A stretch of DNA of 64,000 bases from Azolla caroliniana. Taxonomy: Eukaryota > Polypodiophyta. Below the pieces are notes generated by a model. It did not search any database, was not told where the DNA came from, and saw only the letters and a program-made list of their open reading frames with translations. Of this stretch, positions 11,637 to 22,039 are shown piece by piece (positions within the stretch are counted from its first letter, which is position 1; each line of letters opens with the position of its first letter). The stretch covers positions 8,742,001 to 8,806,000 of the forward strand of contig JBHGNT010000008.1 in the NCBI GenBank assembly GCA_043228905.1, written 5' to 3'. A program made the translations under genes and the position numbers.

Positions 11637-12600
11637 TATCTTCTTCTCTGACTCCTAGTCGGCAAGAGTCTTGTCCTCCATGAAGATAATATCTCGACTC
11701 CTGAACACCTTCTTGTCTATGGGGTCCCACACTCGGTAGCCGAACTCATCATCGTCGTATCCGAGGAATATGCAAGGTTGGGACTTTGGATCCAACTTTG
11801 CTCTCCGGTCCTTTGCAACATGCACGTAAGCGAGACACCTGAACACCTTCAGGTGCCGGTAAGACACTTCCTTACAAGTCCAAACTCTCTAAGGCGTGTC
11901 TCCGTCCAAGGGCACTGAGGGTGATCTATTTATCACGTATGTCGTTGTCGCCAGCGCCTCAGCCCAAAACGTCTTGGGTAACTTTGCATGTGCCAACATA
12001 CTCCAGAACCTCTCCATTATGGTCCGGTTCATCCTCTCGGCCAGCCCGTTTCATTCCGGCATCTTCAGCATGGTAAATTCAAGCCGGATTCCCTCCGAGT
12101 AGCAGTACTCCTCGAACTGCCCCCGGTATTCTCCTCCGTTATCTGCTCAAATCGACTTCAACTTCTGGCCGGTTTCTCTTTCCACTCTCACGTGGAGCTC
12201 CTTGAAGACGGATAACACTTGATCCTTCGTCTTCAACAATGTGACCCACAGCTTCCGGTTGTGGTCATCTATGAATGTCACGAAGTACTACAATCTGGCA
12301 TGTGACTTCGTGTCCACTTGACACACATTGGTATGCACCATCTCTAGTGGTGCATTACGTCTCGTCGGTGGCCTTGAGCGGAAGGAGGTCCGGTTTTGCT
12401 TACCGGCCAAGCAGTCGGTGCACCTCTCAACATGCACGTCCTTCACCGGATTGAGGTTGTCTTCGGCAAGCCTTCTCATCCCCTTCTCGCTCATGTGACA
12501 CAGTCTCTTGTGCCACAACTCACTGGAAGTGTCGGATGCCACGTTCACTTCTTCCCAGCATAACCGGGCATTCATTAGGTACAGTGTGTTGACTTTCCGG
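11637..12600 (-). pseudogene. Element C integrase
   Basis: Begins with the GAG-pre-integrase block LWHKRLCHMSEKGMRRLAED and CTDCLAGKQ (12288-12575), then core blocks with the catalytic second Asp (ADNGGEYRGQFEEYC) and third position (GLAERMNRTIMERFWSM), and ends with KVFRCLAYVHVAKDRRAKLD and CIFLGYDDDEFGYRVW (11655-11867). TAG or TGA interrupts the frame at about 12287, 12147, 12048, 11890 and 11654. The domain order is that of copia: integrase before reverse transcriptase. Confidence 0.85.
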
Positions 12601-12602
12601 GC

Positions 12603-13820
12603 CTAGGCCACTATTAGGCTCCCTTTGTAAAAATTCATGACTCCGTTCCGGATGCTACCTGTGTAGCCTTCATCATCCAGTCGATCAGCTGATATCAGGT
12701 TCAGTCGAACCTCCGGAACATGTCGGAAATCCTTCAGCAGCAACTTGCATCCGGTTGATGTCGTCAACAGCACATCTCCTATGCCGATAATTCGGCATGT
12801 CCCTTTATTCCCCATCCGGACACAGTCGTGTTCACCGACTGTGTAGGATGAGAAGCATTTCCGGTCCGGGTTCAGGTGGAACGACGCTCCGGAATTGACA
12901 ACCCACATTGTCTCATAGCCAGCAAGGTTCAACTCACTCTCCTTGGTGATGAGCATCAACTCTTCTTCACTTGCCGCGATTGCCGTCATTCCCTTCCTGC
13001 CCAGCCCCCTCCGGTCTTTACCGTTCCGGTCCGGTGACCTCTTCGAATCGGTATTGCCAGTTTCCTTGTCTTTCCGGAAATGCCGACAGTTCTTCTGGAA
13101 GTGCCTCGACTTCCCACAGAAGAAGCAAGTGGGCCTTCCCCTTGACTTTGACCGTGTCCCCGAGTTTTCCCGGTTCCGGGGACTCCAGTTCCTTTGTCTT
13201 CCACGTTCCGATTCGGTAAGGAGCGCTTTGGAGTCAGAGCTCGTATCCTTGTCTTTCCGACGCGCCTCCTCATCTAGCAAGCTCAACTTGACTCTTGCTA
13301 GGGATAGTTGTTTTCCTTCCGGCCCAGCGTTGCCCAACCTGACAACTAATGTCTCCTAGTTGTCCGGGAGGGAACCGAGCAGGAGCAATGCTAGTACCTC
13401 ATCGGTGAGAGGTACTTCCAACGATGTTGCCTGGTGAATCATCCCCTGGAAGGCATTCATGTGCTCCGCCATGCTAGAGCCAACTTGGTACCGGAGCCGC
13501 ACTAGCTTCCAGAATATCGAAACCCGATTAACAACATTTTTGTTCTGGAACATAATGCCGATCTTCTCCTAGAGCTCATGAGCCTTACTCTCCTCATTAA
13601 AGTTGTTGTACAGGCTCATGTCGATAAAGCACCGTATGTACATCGTTGTCTTCATGTGCATCACCTCCCATACCGTGGCATCGATCTTCTCTGGTCTCTT
13701 GTCCCCGAACTGAACCGGCAACCAAAGATCTTTAACCATGAGCATGTCCATTATCTTCGACTTCCACACTGAGTAGTTGGAGACGGTGAGCTTGAACGTG
13801 CCTCCCAACAAATCTTCCAT
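12603..13820 (-). pseudogene. Element C gag and protease
   Basis: The ATG at 13820 starts a UBN2-type copia gag (FKLTVSNYSVWKSKIMDMLM). Two TAG codons near 13568 and 13355 split it. The frame continues through the CCHC knuckle (CFFCGKSRHFQKNC near 13105) to the protease VNSGASFHL, where the active-site Asp of DSGA is Asn, and the block VRLNLISADRLDDEGY. The frame closes with TAG at about 12602. Both the stops and the Asp-to-Asn change mark it as dead. Confidence 0.85.
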
Positions 13821-13836
13821 TTTTCTATGTCGTTTC

Positions 13837-13848
13837 GCTCTGATACCA
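13837..13848 (-). other. Primer-binding site of copia C (initiator tRNA-Met)
   Basis: TGGTATCAGAGC on the minus strand, three bases after the LTR end, is the standard copia primer site complementary to the 3' end of initiator tRNA-Met. Confidence 0.9.
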
Positions 13849-13851
13849 ATT

Positions 13852-14547
13852 TGTCATGAATATGCAGAATAATGCTCGGCCACAACCGAGTCTTCAATCA
13901 CTTCATTAAGAATTACAAACACAGAAATGGGAATGTGGAGATAGATGCATTTATACACAAAACATTGTAACAAGAGAGTACACAAGATGTTAACGTGGAA
14001 AAAACCCTAAACGGGAAAAACACGGAACCCCACAGACTCCAAACTATCACTATGTCGAGAGGAATACAACAGGTAAACACGGAGGCAACGACCTCGTCCT
14101 CACGCTCTTCGCCTAGCGGCGGTTACAACAGAGACTTACTCTATTTCTCTCTCTCTCTCTCTCTGTTATGCTCTGTACAACAATTACACTCAATAACTCT
14201 ATACAAAATAATGACAACACACACACTCTCAGTTTGACCTAGGTCATATTTATACTAATATGACATTAGGACTATTTACAGATATGGCCCTAATGGGCTC
14301 TCAGAAACATATTTCCATATATGTACTTCATCCGGTGAGACCTTCTCACCGGGCCTGGATCATCCGGTTCTCACCGGGTCTTCCTTGCCAGGTACTCATC
14401 ATCCGGTTCTCACCGGGTCTTCCTTGCCAGGTACTCATCATCCGGTTCTCACCGGGTCTTCCTTGCCGGGTACTCATCATCCGGTTCTCACTGGGTCTTC
14501 AGTTGCCGGGTACTCATATCCCATCCGGAGGGACCGAAATCCTAACA
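13852..14547 (-). repeat. 5' LTR of copia C
   Basis: On the minus strand it begins TGTTAGGATT and ends ATGACA next to the primer site. A TATAAATA box lies at 14247-14254 (minus). U3 carries a 39-bp minisatellite (14361-14517) and R/U5 carries a CT run near 14150. Only this LTR survives. Confidence 0.85.
14361..14517. repeat. 39-bp minisatellite, about 4 copies, in LTR of C
   Basis: The unit starting CATCCGGTTCTCACCGGGTC recurs at 14361, 14400, 14439 and 14478, an exact 39-bp period. The last copy is slightly diverged. It lies in the U3 part of the LTR, where tandem repeats can act as transcription-factor sites (inference). Confidence 0.95.
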
Positions 14548-16557
14548 CTGGGTTCGGTATGAAGGTGCCAATACGGAAGAGGGTGCGGAACGAGTTGCCC
14601 TCTCTACATGGGGAGAAAGATCGACCAAGACAAAGGTCGGAATTCAGGAAGAAGATGATCGAGAGTATGGAACGTGTCCAGCGGGATCGGCATCGGAGCC
14701 GAAACTCCGAACATTGGAGAATCAAGCCCAAGCGGGGCTTGATAGATCATAGAGTGGATGTTTTCCACTGATACCACTAAAAGGGTCAGTGGCCTTGGAC
14801 GAGTCATCGGGAGCCATTTTGGAATCAGTGCCCCCACATCTCATCCGAAGACTCCAGTAGCCAGCCCGATAGCCAACATGAGACCTAGAGAGATGGAAGA
14901 TGGAGGCGGGAGCACAACAAGAAGGTCGACGACGAGTTCGAGAGAAGAACACAGAAGCGGAGGAACGTAGACCAGTCCTATGGGTCACCTCACACTCGGC
15001 TAGAGACTTCGGCGGTTGGCATCGGATCCGACGTAAGACCAAGATACTGACGGTGACGGCAGGAGAACGGGATCCAGTGATGCAGAGAGAGATCGGATGA
15101 GAACCCGGAGAGCGGACTTCCGGATAACCGATCCGGAAGGGAGGAGGAAACAGGCCTACGAAGAGGCCAGAACACGGCCCACGGGAGAGGGTGCGGAGCA
15201 AGCCACCCTCTCGACATGGGGAGAAGGAAGACCCGGGATAGGGTCGGAAAGACGAGAGGCCCAAGGAGGATCCTTCACACCGGATCTAGAGACTTCGGCA
15301 GTCAACAGTGGAGCCAACGTAAGACCAAGAGACTGACGGTGACAGCGAGGGGACGAGGGCAAACGCAGTGGTGGGGCAATCCTACAACGATCCTCACACC
15401 GATCCGAAGACTCCGGCAGTTGGCCCAAGAGCCAGCGTGAGACCTAGAGAGAAGGACGGTGGTGGCAGGTGAACGAGATCCGACAAAGCAAGGGCCGAAA
15501 GAGAGGAAAGAGGTATAAGGCCGGTGACGCGGCCACAAACCAGATACGAACCCGATCGGCAGGGGTCAGCAGGACGAAGACGGGACGCGCTTGGTATACG
15601 AGGCGGTGGCTGAGACATATCGGAGACCGGACAAGGATCCTTTACACCGGGCTAGAGACTTCGGCGGTCAGCATCAAATCAATGTAAGACCAAGATACTG
15701 ATGGTGGTAGCGAGGGGATGAAGGCCGTAGCACCAGAGGCGCCGAGCAACCAAGGCATCGCGAGAACGACGAAGGCCAGGCGGGTCGAAATGGGCAAGGG
15801 TGATCCTTCGTGGGTAGCAGCACGGGAAGCTACCAAGGACACCCAAGCGGGGAGAGGTGTGTCAAGCCGAAAAGGGCACACCCAAAAGCGGATCAGAAGA
15901 CGTGTGTGTGGCCATCGAGGGCCGAAGTAAAGCACGGGTACAGGGCGGTGTTCGGCACAGGCGGTGCCGAGCAAGGAAGGTGGAAGATGGCACATGGTGG
16001 TGCCGGGTCGGAAACTGGGCGCAAAGAAGGATTGCACAGTTCGGTGGTCTCACAAAGAAGGTCGGGGAGGGATCCTCCACACCGGTTCCGGAGACTTCGG
16101 CAGTTCGGTCGTCGTGGCAATGTAAGACCGAGGAGAAGGAAGGTGATGGTGAGGGGACAAATGCAATGAACAATGGCACAGAACGGCAATCAGGACGACG
16201 CAAAGATTGACAAAGGCTAAGCAGGCCACTACTGGTGTCCCGCGGGCGGAAGACACCGAGCATACGGCGGGATGCGGAGCGTGCATACGGTCGATCAAGG
16301 GCCACAGGATGAGCACACGTACGAGAGAAGATTACGGCAAACGACTAGTCAAGCAAGGTCAACAAGGATAGTCATGGAGGCGCACTCTCGAAAGTCGACA
16401 GATCGGTGTCGGTAATAGCCGGCAAGGCAATCAGGTGTCGGGATGGCGGAGAACCCGGTTGATCACAGTCACCGAAATCTCTCACCTTTTCCTTTCATGG
16501 CACATACTGGTGGATGTATTGTTTGGTGGGGGTGGATGCCGTGAAGATTTCCAACTT
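14548..16557 (+). other. Non-coding interior of element A with dispersed degenerate repeats
   Basis: No long frame. A core of about 70-85 bases recurs at least six times (near 14844, 15001, 15288, 15405, 15650 and 16088). It is built of GGATCCT.CACACCGG, then AGAGACTTCGGC, then GTAAGACCAAGA and CTGACGGTG. A second module, GGAGAGGGTGCGGA followed by CCCTCTC and ACATGGGGAGAA, occurs at 14578 and 15182. It resembles the 3' part of A gag near 3520-3570, which ties this stretch to A. Confidence 0.65.
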
Positions 16558-17370
16558 TGGTGTGAAACCGGGATGGAATAGGCAAGTTGGCAATGTGCAA
16601 CATGTGCACATGTATAGTAGGAAAATGGTGTATAGAATAAGGGGGAGGATTTATCCCACATTCTAACATCCCTCCCTCCTTGGGCTATAAAAGGAAGGGA
16701 GGGTCCCTTGTAAAAGGGTTTCCCATTTTGAGTTAGAAGGGTATACCATTAGGTCCAAGGTATGATAATCTTTCTTCTTCTTACTTTCTTGTTTTCTGTT
16801 AAGGTTCTTCGAGTTCTTCTTCTTCTTCTTCTTCTTCTTCTTCTTCTTCTTCTTCTTCTTCATCGTCGTGTGGGTTGAGTCTTCGTGTCTATTTAGGGTT
16901 TAGTCCAGTTAGGAGCTCGTATGTCTAAAGGGGTTTAGGCTTCTGCCATGTCTCCTATGCAAGACCCCGCTCGGCGCGACGAGCCCGAGAGCTCCCTGAT
17001 CGGCGGCTTGGCAGCAAACTGTTGTTGTAACCTATCCTACCTTGGTCCGACTCAAAGTTGGGGTTGTATCTTGCTCTTGTACATATATAGTGAAGTTTTG
17101 TGCATATGTTTCTGTGTCTGTGTCTTCGGAGTTTCTTCTTTCCTTTTCTATACATAAGTAGCGTGCGTTGAGTCGGTGTTGTACGTATTCTCTCTCTCTC
17201 CCTCTCTCATGTTCGATATCCTCCGGTACACATCCAGAATCATTCCAGTTAGTGCTATAGCCAGTGCACCTGAGACCGGAGAGGGTCGGTCTCCCAGCAT
17301 CCATCTCTTCCTCGTCCGAGACCCCCGTGGTCCCGCCCCTTTCGACACATACTCGCGGATTACCACGACA
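16558..17370 (+). repeat. 3' LTR of element A
   Basis: Direct copy of 1831-2613, with its TATA box at 16686-16692 and the palindrome at 16600-16613. It is 30 bases longer, mostly from an expanded CTT run. It ends in CACGACA. The expected polypurine tract before its left edge is not obvious. Confidence 0.8.
16814..16862. repeat. (TTC)n microsatellite in 3' LTR of A
   Basis: About 16 TTC units. The matching place in the 5' LTR (near 2086-2112) has a short mixed TTC/GTC run, so the array expanded after insertion, or the two LTRs come from different copies. Confidence 0.9.
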
Positions 17371-17372
17371 AC

Positions 17373-17463
17373 GGGTTAACCAAATCTTGGAACAATACTT
17401 GCGGTGCTCTCTTAGTTACCAACAAGACAACTGGGTTGACCTTCTCCCACTTGCCGAGTTCGC
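17373..17463 (+). pseudogene. Second copy of D integrase fragment
   Basis: About 88 bases repeat 1668-1755 of fragment D (VNQILEQYLRCSLSYQQDN, then LLPLAEFA). This copy keeps Trp (TGG) where the left one has TAG. It lies directly right of LTR A and is cut by copia E at 17464. It overlaps, rather than continues, the left D flank, so it is not a simple target-site continuation. Confidence 0.85.
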
Positions 17464-18120
17464 CTGTTCGTGACAAAAGGACAGAAGGTCGAGTCGGACA
17501 TCGACCTGTGGCACAAGCGATTCAGCCACATTAACATCCCACGACTTCGTGAAATGCAGATGAAGAACATTGTTTTCAATTTGCCGAAATTTCAGGGCCG
17601 TAATGGCCAAGTCTGCGAAGCCTGCCAACTAGGGAAGCAACACCGACTTCCGTTCCCAAATGAGCATAATCAAAGTCGAAATCCGCTCAACTTTATCCAT
17701 TCGGATGTATGGGAACCATCACAAAATGTGGGTCTTGGTGGAAGTCGTTACTTCGTAACCTTGATCAATGACTTCACTCGGCACACCTAGGCGTGCTTGA
17801 TCACGAGAAAGAGTGAAGTCTTCGCGTGGTTCCTGAAGATGAAGAACCTTGCGGAAAGGGAAACTGGGCGTAAGATCAAGTGCCTACGGTCCGATGGCAG
17901 GAAGGAGTACTTCTCTAACCAGTTCACAGGTTATCTACATAAGGAGGGAATTCGACGTGAATTCTCATGTAGATATATGCCGGAGCAGAACGACATAGCC
18001 AATTGGAAGAATCGGACAATCGAAGAAGCGGCCAAGGCAATGCTTGAAGAGAAGCATATGCCGAAGTTTTACTGGGAGGACGGTTGTTTATTTGTAGAAT
18101 TGGACTTCTGCTAATAGAGG
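17464..18120 (+). pseudogene. Element E integrase
   Basis: Pre-integrase LWHKRFSHINIPRLREMQ and CEACQLGKQHRLPF, then the core with FIHSDVWEPS (first Asp) and RSDGRKEYFSNQF (second Asp; the usual NGGE is altered). A TAG near 17788 replaces the Trp of the DFTR.TW block. The third catalytic position reads QNDIANWKNRTIEEA, where the family has an AE.xNRT motif, so the Glu is lost. Ends in TAATAG near 18112. Confidence 0.8.
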
Positions 18121-18121
18121 A

Positions 18122-20205
18122 GTGTCGCCACACGAGTTGTATTTCAGAAAGAAGTTGAACTTGGCACACTTGAGGATTTTCGGCAACATTGCGTATGTGC
18201 ATGTTTCGAAGGAGAAGAGGAGGAAGCTGGATGCCAAAGCCGAGAAGTGTATCTTGGTCGGCTATTCAGACGAGCAGAAGGGGTATAAGTGTTATAACCC
18301 CCGAACAAAGGAAGTTCATGTAAGCCCAAATGCCGTATTCGACGAGTCTGCTTCGTGGTACTTGCCTTCACCTCCAATACCTCATGACTCCATTCCGAAT
18401 TCTGAAGAAGAGATCAGCGAGGCTGAGCTGCCTCCGCGTGATGAGGAAATTGGAGCTCTGACAGAGAGTCCGATCTCATTTCGGCTAAGCGGGCCGAATG
18501 AGGAGTTGGGCCGAGATGGCCAACCAAATGAAGAGTCGGCGAGTAGTGGAGACTCGGTTGTGTTGTCCCCGCGTAAAGAACCAAGGAGACGGTTTACGAG
18601 TAAAGAAAACGAGAAGAAGAAAATGTCAGAATACGATTTCGACAGTGCCGAGTTAGATCGGAGCAAATCTGACTTCGGGCCAATTGAGAAGGAACCTCCG
18701 TGGAAAAAAGGTCGTGAAATCGGGTAATCACAAATTACGTCGATCTACCCACCTGAAGAACCCCGTAAAGAGGTACGGGTACAATGAATACATGGCGCAC
18801 CATTATGCGTACATGACACAAGTGGCGGAAGTGCATGAGCCGGAGAGCTACGCAGAAGCAACGGAAGACACAAATTGGCGTGCCACGATGGAGGAAGAGA
18901 TGCGCGCATTATTGGACAACCAGACTTGGGACCTGGTTGACACCCCTAAAGGTGTTAAGCCGATCGGATGCAGATGGGTGTTTAAGGTGAAATACAACAC
19001 CAACAGCTCAATCAACCGATATAAGGCATGTTTGGTTGCGAAAGGCTACGTGCAGAAGCACAATGTCAATTACGATGAGACCTTCGCGCTGAACAGAACA
19101 CTTTGGCAGTCTGCCGATTGAAGAAGGCGTTATACGACCTTAAGCAAGCCCCGCAAGCTTGGAACATGAAGATTACGCAATGGTTGCATAGAATGGGGCT
19201 TACAACGTCCAAATCGGACTCCTCATTGTTCATTCGACAAGGATCGGTTTGTCTTTTACTTTATGTTGATGATTTAGTCATCGTTGGTGCTGACCTGGAA
19301 GAAATCGGTCGTGTAAAGTCTCAGCTTGCGGCATCGTTCGAAATGAAGGATCTTGGCGACCTTCATTACTTCCTCGGGATTGAAGTGATCCGTTCCCCCA
19401 AAGGCATATTGATCAGTCAACATCATTACGCGCTGAATATGCTCTTCAAGTTCGGGATGGTAGATTGTAAGCCCATCTCGACCCCTCTGGATAGAAACGT
19501 AAAGCTTCGCCGAGATTCAGGAAAGGCGTGCGACCCGACACGGTTTCAACAGATTGTCGGAAGCCTCATCTACTTGACGATCACTCGGCCGGACCTCAGC
19601 TATTTGGTCTAAATGATCAGTCAATTTATGTCACAACCCATGACTGAACACCTTCAGTGCGCGCAAAGGATATTACAATATGTCAGTGGCACGAAAGACA
19701 TGGCGTTGTTGTATCATGCAGACGTAGCCGAGCAGTTAGTCGGCCACATGGATGTCTATTAGGCCAGAAATGCTCACGATCGTACATCCACATCCGGATA
19801 TGCATTTTCATTGGGAAGTTTGGCGATTGCGTGGAGTAGTACGAAGCGGCCAACAGTAGCACTGTTGAGCACAGAGGCCGAATATCAAGGGGCGATTGTC
19901 GCTATGTGCGAAGTCATTTGGCTAAAACGACTATCGGGATATGCACGTAGAGGTGTCCGATCCAATGACGATCTATTGCGACAACCTCAGCAGCATCCAC
20001 CTTGTGAAAAACCATGTATTCCACGCTCGGACCAAGCACATTGAGGTGCACTACCATTTTTTCCGCGAGCGTGTCCTTTCTGGTGAAGTCGAACTGGTGT
20101 ATGTTCCGACAGGTCGATAGATTGCCGACATCTTCACCAAGCCCCTTGGTCTCGACAAGTTACGGCATTTCTCGGTTGCGTTGGGTTTGCGGCACCTCGA
20201 CATGC
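18122..20205 (+). pseudogene. Element E integrase tail, reverse transcriptase and RNase H
   Basis: LRIFGNIAYVHVSKEKRRKL and CILVGYSDEQKGYKCYN end the integrase. An acidic linker follows, then the reverse transcriptase start WDLVDTPKGVKPIGCRWVFK. At about 19093 the reading jumps from NYDETFAL to CRLKKALYDLKQAPQAWN, deleting about 70 residues including the first catalytic Asp. The YVDDLVIVG site (near 19262) and RNase H (STEAEYQGAI, KHIEVHYHFF, ADIFTKPLG) follow. Stops include TAA near 19611 and TAG near 19760 and 20119, plus frameshifts. Confidence 0.85.
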
Positions 20206-20777
20206 TGAACTTGGGGGGGAGACAGGAACAGGAATAGGAGCATGAAAGGAGCAGTAGTAACCGTGATGCCGAATCGGATGAAGAATTCGATTTCGGGCCG
20301 GCTGAAGAAGCCGAAAAAGAAAACAGGGGTCGTAATCGCAAGGAAGAGCCGAAGACAGTCGAACAAAGGGGAAACAAAGCCAAGAAAGGCGTAAAGGCCA
20401 AGACTAAGACATGGTCGGACATAGTTAAGGGCTTGAAGACAGAAGACGAATTGGAGACAACCAATTCGGGTGAAAGCGGGAATGAATCGAAAATGTTCGA
20501 TTCAATCGTAATGTTCGATTCAATCGTAATGTTCGATTCAGATACGCCGAATCAACTTAGGGCCAAGTGGAGAAAAGAGCAGCGAAAGAGGTGCCAACAC
20601 CGCGACAGCAAGGGAGCTAAGAAAGGTTGCATGAGCAGACAAGCTGACCGGAAGGGACGAAGCGCGCGGAAACGAACGGGTCGAGGAGTGCAAGCGAGGC
20701 ATGAAGCCAAGAGAGGCCGGAGCGAAGATCCGGAAAAGCATATGGAACCTCAAGTTGAGCTTGAGGGGGAGTGTTGA
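20206..20777 (+). CDS. C-terminal extension of element E polyprotein
   Basis: In the same frame as RNase H and open except for one TAG at about 20236, running for roughly 190 codons to a TGA inside the first bases of the LTR. It is highly charged: an acidic start (DAESDEEFDF), a basic KAKKGVKAKTKTWSDIVKG block, a triple MFDSIV repeat (18-bp unit, 20491-20540), then Lys/Arg-rich segments. Copia polyproteins normally stop soon after RNase H, near the first purine run at about 20208. Function unknown. Nucleic-acid binding is possible from charge alone. Confidence 0.6.
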
Positions 20778-21188
20778 GAGACAAGCTCAACATTGGGAGC
20801 GTAAACGAGTGCGTAACCCAGTGCGTAGACTGGGTGCGTAAAACCGTGCACAAAATATGGTCATAGCGGTATGTAAACCGAGAGGCCGTTAGAATGTTAT
20901 TCCTCGTAAGGAATAATTTTGGGGGTAAGTGTATGATGCTCATTTATGAGCAGTCAAGTATTGTAAGTACTTATGTCAGCCCGATAGTCAGGGCTTGTAT
21001 AAAAGGTGCTCACTGAGCACCAAGTATATACAAAGAACATACAGAGAATTATTTTTGAATATAGTTACGTTTCTGCTCTCTCTCTATCTCTCTGTTTCTC
21101 CCTCTCCTTCTCTGTGATTTCTGTGTTTTATCGATCTGTCGTAATTTTGAACTATGTACTTAGTGTCTTACGCATACGCTTCCGCACA
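20772..21188 (+). repeat. 3' LTR of copia E
   Basis: Starts TGTTGAGAGAC immediately after a polypurine tract (GAGGGGGAG, 20763-20771). A TATA box (TATAAAA) lies at 20998-21004, followed by a CT-rich leader. The right end is set at CGCACA because copia F coding sequence starts a few bases later. The start motif is shared with LTR F at 22040. Confidence 0.7.
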
Positions 21189-22039
21189 CGTATTCTTTTG
21201 CAATGAGCTAACTCCCTACGAGCTCCTTGTCGGAAGGAAGTCGATCCTGACACACCTCAAAGTGTTCGGAAGCATTGCGAATGTATGCATCCCAAACGAA
21301 CAACAACAGAAGCCCGACGCAACGTCGGAGGAATGTATCCTCGTAGGATACTCGTCCGAGAAGAAGGCATACAAGTGCTTCAACCCCTCGACCCGAGTTG
21401 TTCCGATAAGTCGGGATGTAGTCTTCGACGAATCAGCATCTTGGTATAAGCCCAATTCAGCTCCACCCGACCCGACCAATGAAGAGTACAATATTCGGTA
21501 TATTGATGTGAAGAGTACAATATCGACCTTCAAGCATTCCAAGCACGTCGCGGCCAAGTATGACCTTGGACAAAGGCAAAGGTAAGATGCCCGAAGACGA
21601 AGTCAACCACCCTGACGACAATGATTCGGATGTGTCGGCTCCCTCACTAGAGAGTGAGTTTGGTGTACCCATCATGCGGACACCCGGAGTAAAGAAGGCA
21701 CTCACATCGGTGAGGGAAAAACTTTGACGCTCTTCTAAAGAGAAGAATCTCGTCGCTCGACTCGGCTACAATGAGTACATGGCCCATCATTATGCCTTCA
21801 CGATGAAGATAGCGGCCGAACAAGAGCCCAAGAGCTCTACAAAAGTGGCTCATAACCCACGATGGGTAGAAGTAGTCGGCCTTCACCCACACTCTACAAG
21901 CCTTCGTCACCGTCTTGAGGGGGAGGAACCGAGATTGCCTCGGAAAGGCCAAAGAAAGCCGAAGGCCAAATGAAAGCACACGAAGCCGATGAAAGCCAAA
22001 GCGGATGTTGAACGCCTCACACTTGGGCTTGAGGGGACA
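21189..22039 (+). pseudogene. Copia F fragment (integrase tail joined to C-terminal extension)
   Basis: Opens with NELTPYELLVGRKSILTHLK, VFGSIANVCIPNEQQQKPDA and CILVGYSSEKKAYKCFN, clearly the E family. After frameshifts it keeps a RLGYNEYMAHHYAF block matching E (RYGYNEYMAHHYAY). It then jumps over reverse transcriptase and RNase H to a Lys-rich tail and a degraded polypurine tract (GAGGGGAC near 22031). A large internal deletion makes it non-functional. Confidence 0.75.

Larger units (their letters stand above)
10359..14547 (-). mobile_element. Ty1/copia element C, 3'-truncated
   Basis: Minus-strand copia with 5' LTR (13852-14547), initiator tRNA-Met primer site, gag, protease, integrase and reverse transcriptase. 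It is cut off after the palm at about 10380, so most of RNase H and the 3' LTR are missing. B's 5' LTR abuts the cut. The right flank after the LTR is CTGGG, the candidate target duplication, but its partner was lost with the other end. C lies in the interior of element A, whose repeats resume at 14548. Confidence 0.85.
1831..17370 (+). mobile_element. LTR retrotransposon A (gag only, non-autonomous), host of nested elements B and C
   Basis: Two direct long repeats (1831-2613 and 16558-17370) in + orientation enclose a PBS, a decayed gag and a 2-kb non-coding interior full of diverged repeats (14548-16557). Copia C and gypsy B lie between these parts. No pol of A's own is visible. A is therefore either a TR-GAG type non-autonomous element or lost pol when B and C rearranged. 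The flanks do not match as a 5-bp target duplication (CGCTT left, ACGGG right). A's gag is homologous to that of B and both use the same primer motif, so A may have been mobilised by B-like relatives (inference). Confidence 0.7.
17464..21188 (+). mobile_element. Ty1/copia element E, 5'-truncated
   Basis: Plus-strand copia starting inside the GAG-pre-integrase region. It contains integrase, a reverse transcriptase with an internal deletion, RNase H, an in-frame extension of about 190 codons and a 3' LTR (20772-21188). LTR, primer site, gag and protease are missing on the left. Immediately right lies F, a relative, whose integrase begins exactly where E's LTR ends, so E probably inserted into an F-type copy. 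Confidence 0.8.

Noticed and set aside
14361-14517. CRISPR-like array
   Set aside because: The repeats are contiguous with no unique spacers, and the window is eukaryotic. It is a minisatellite.
15642-16305. Several 100-150 codon minus-strand frames in the A interior
   Set aside because: GC-rich sequence with overlapping frames in all directions and no recognisable domain. The repeat structure explains the region.
16663-16863. Minus-strand frame with a long poly-Lys start
   Set aside because: It is the translation of the TTC microsatellite in LTR A, not a gene.
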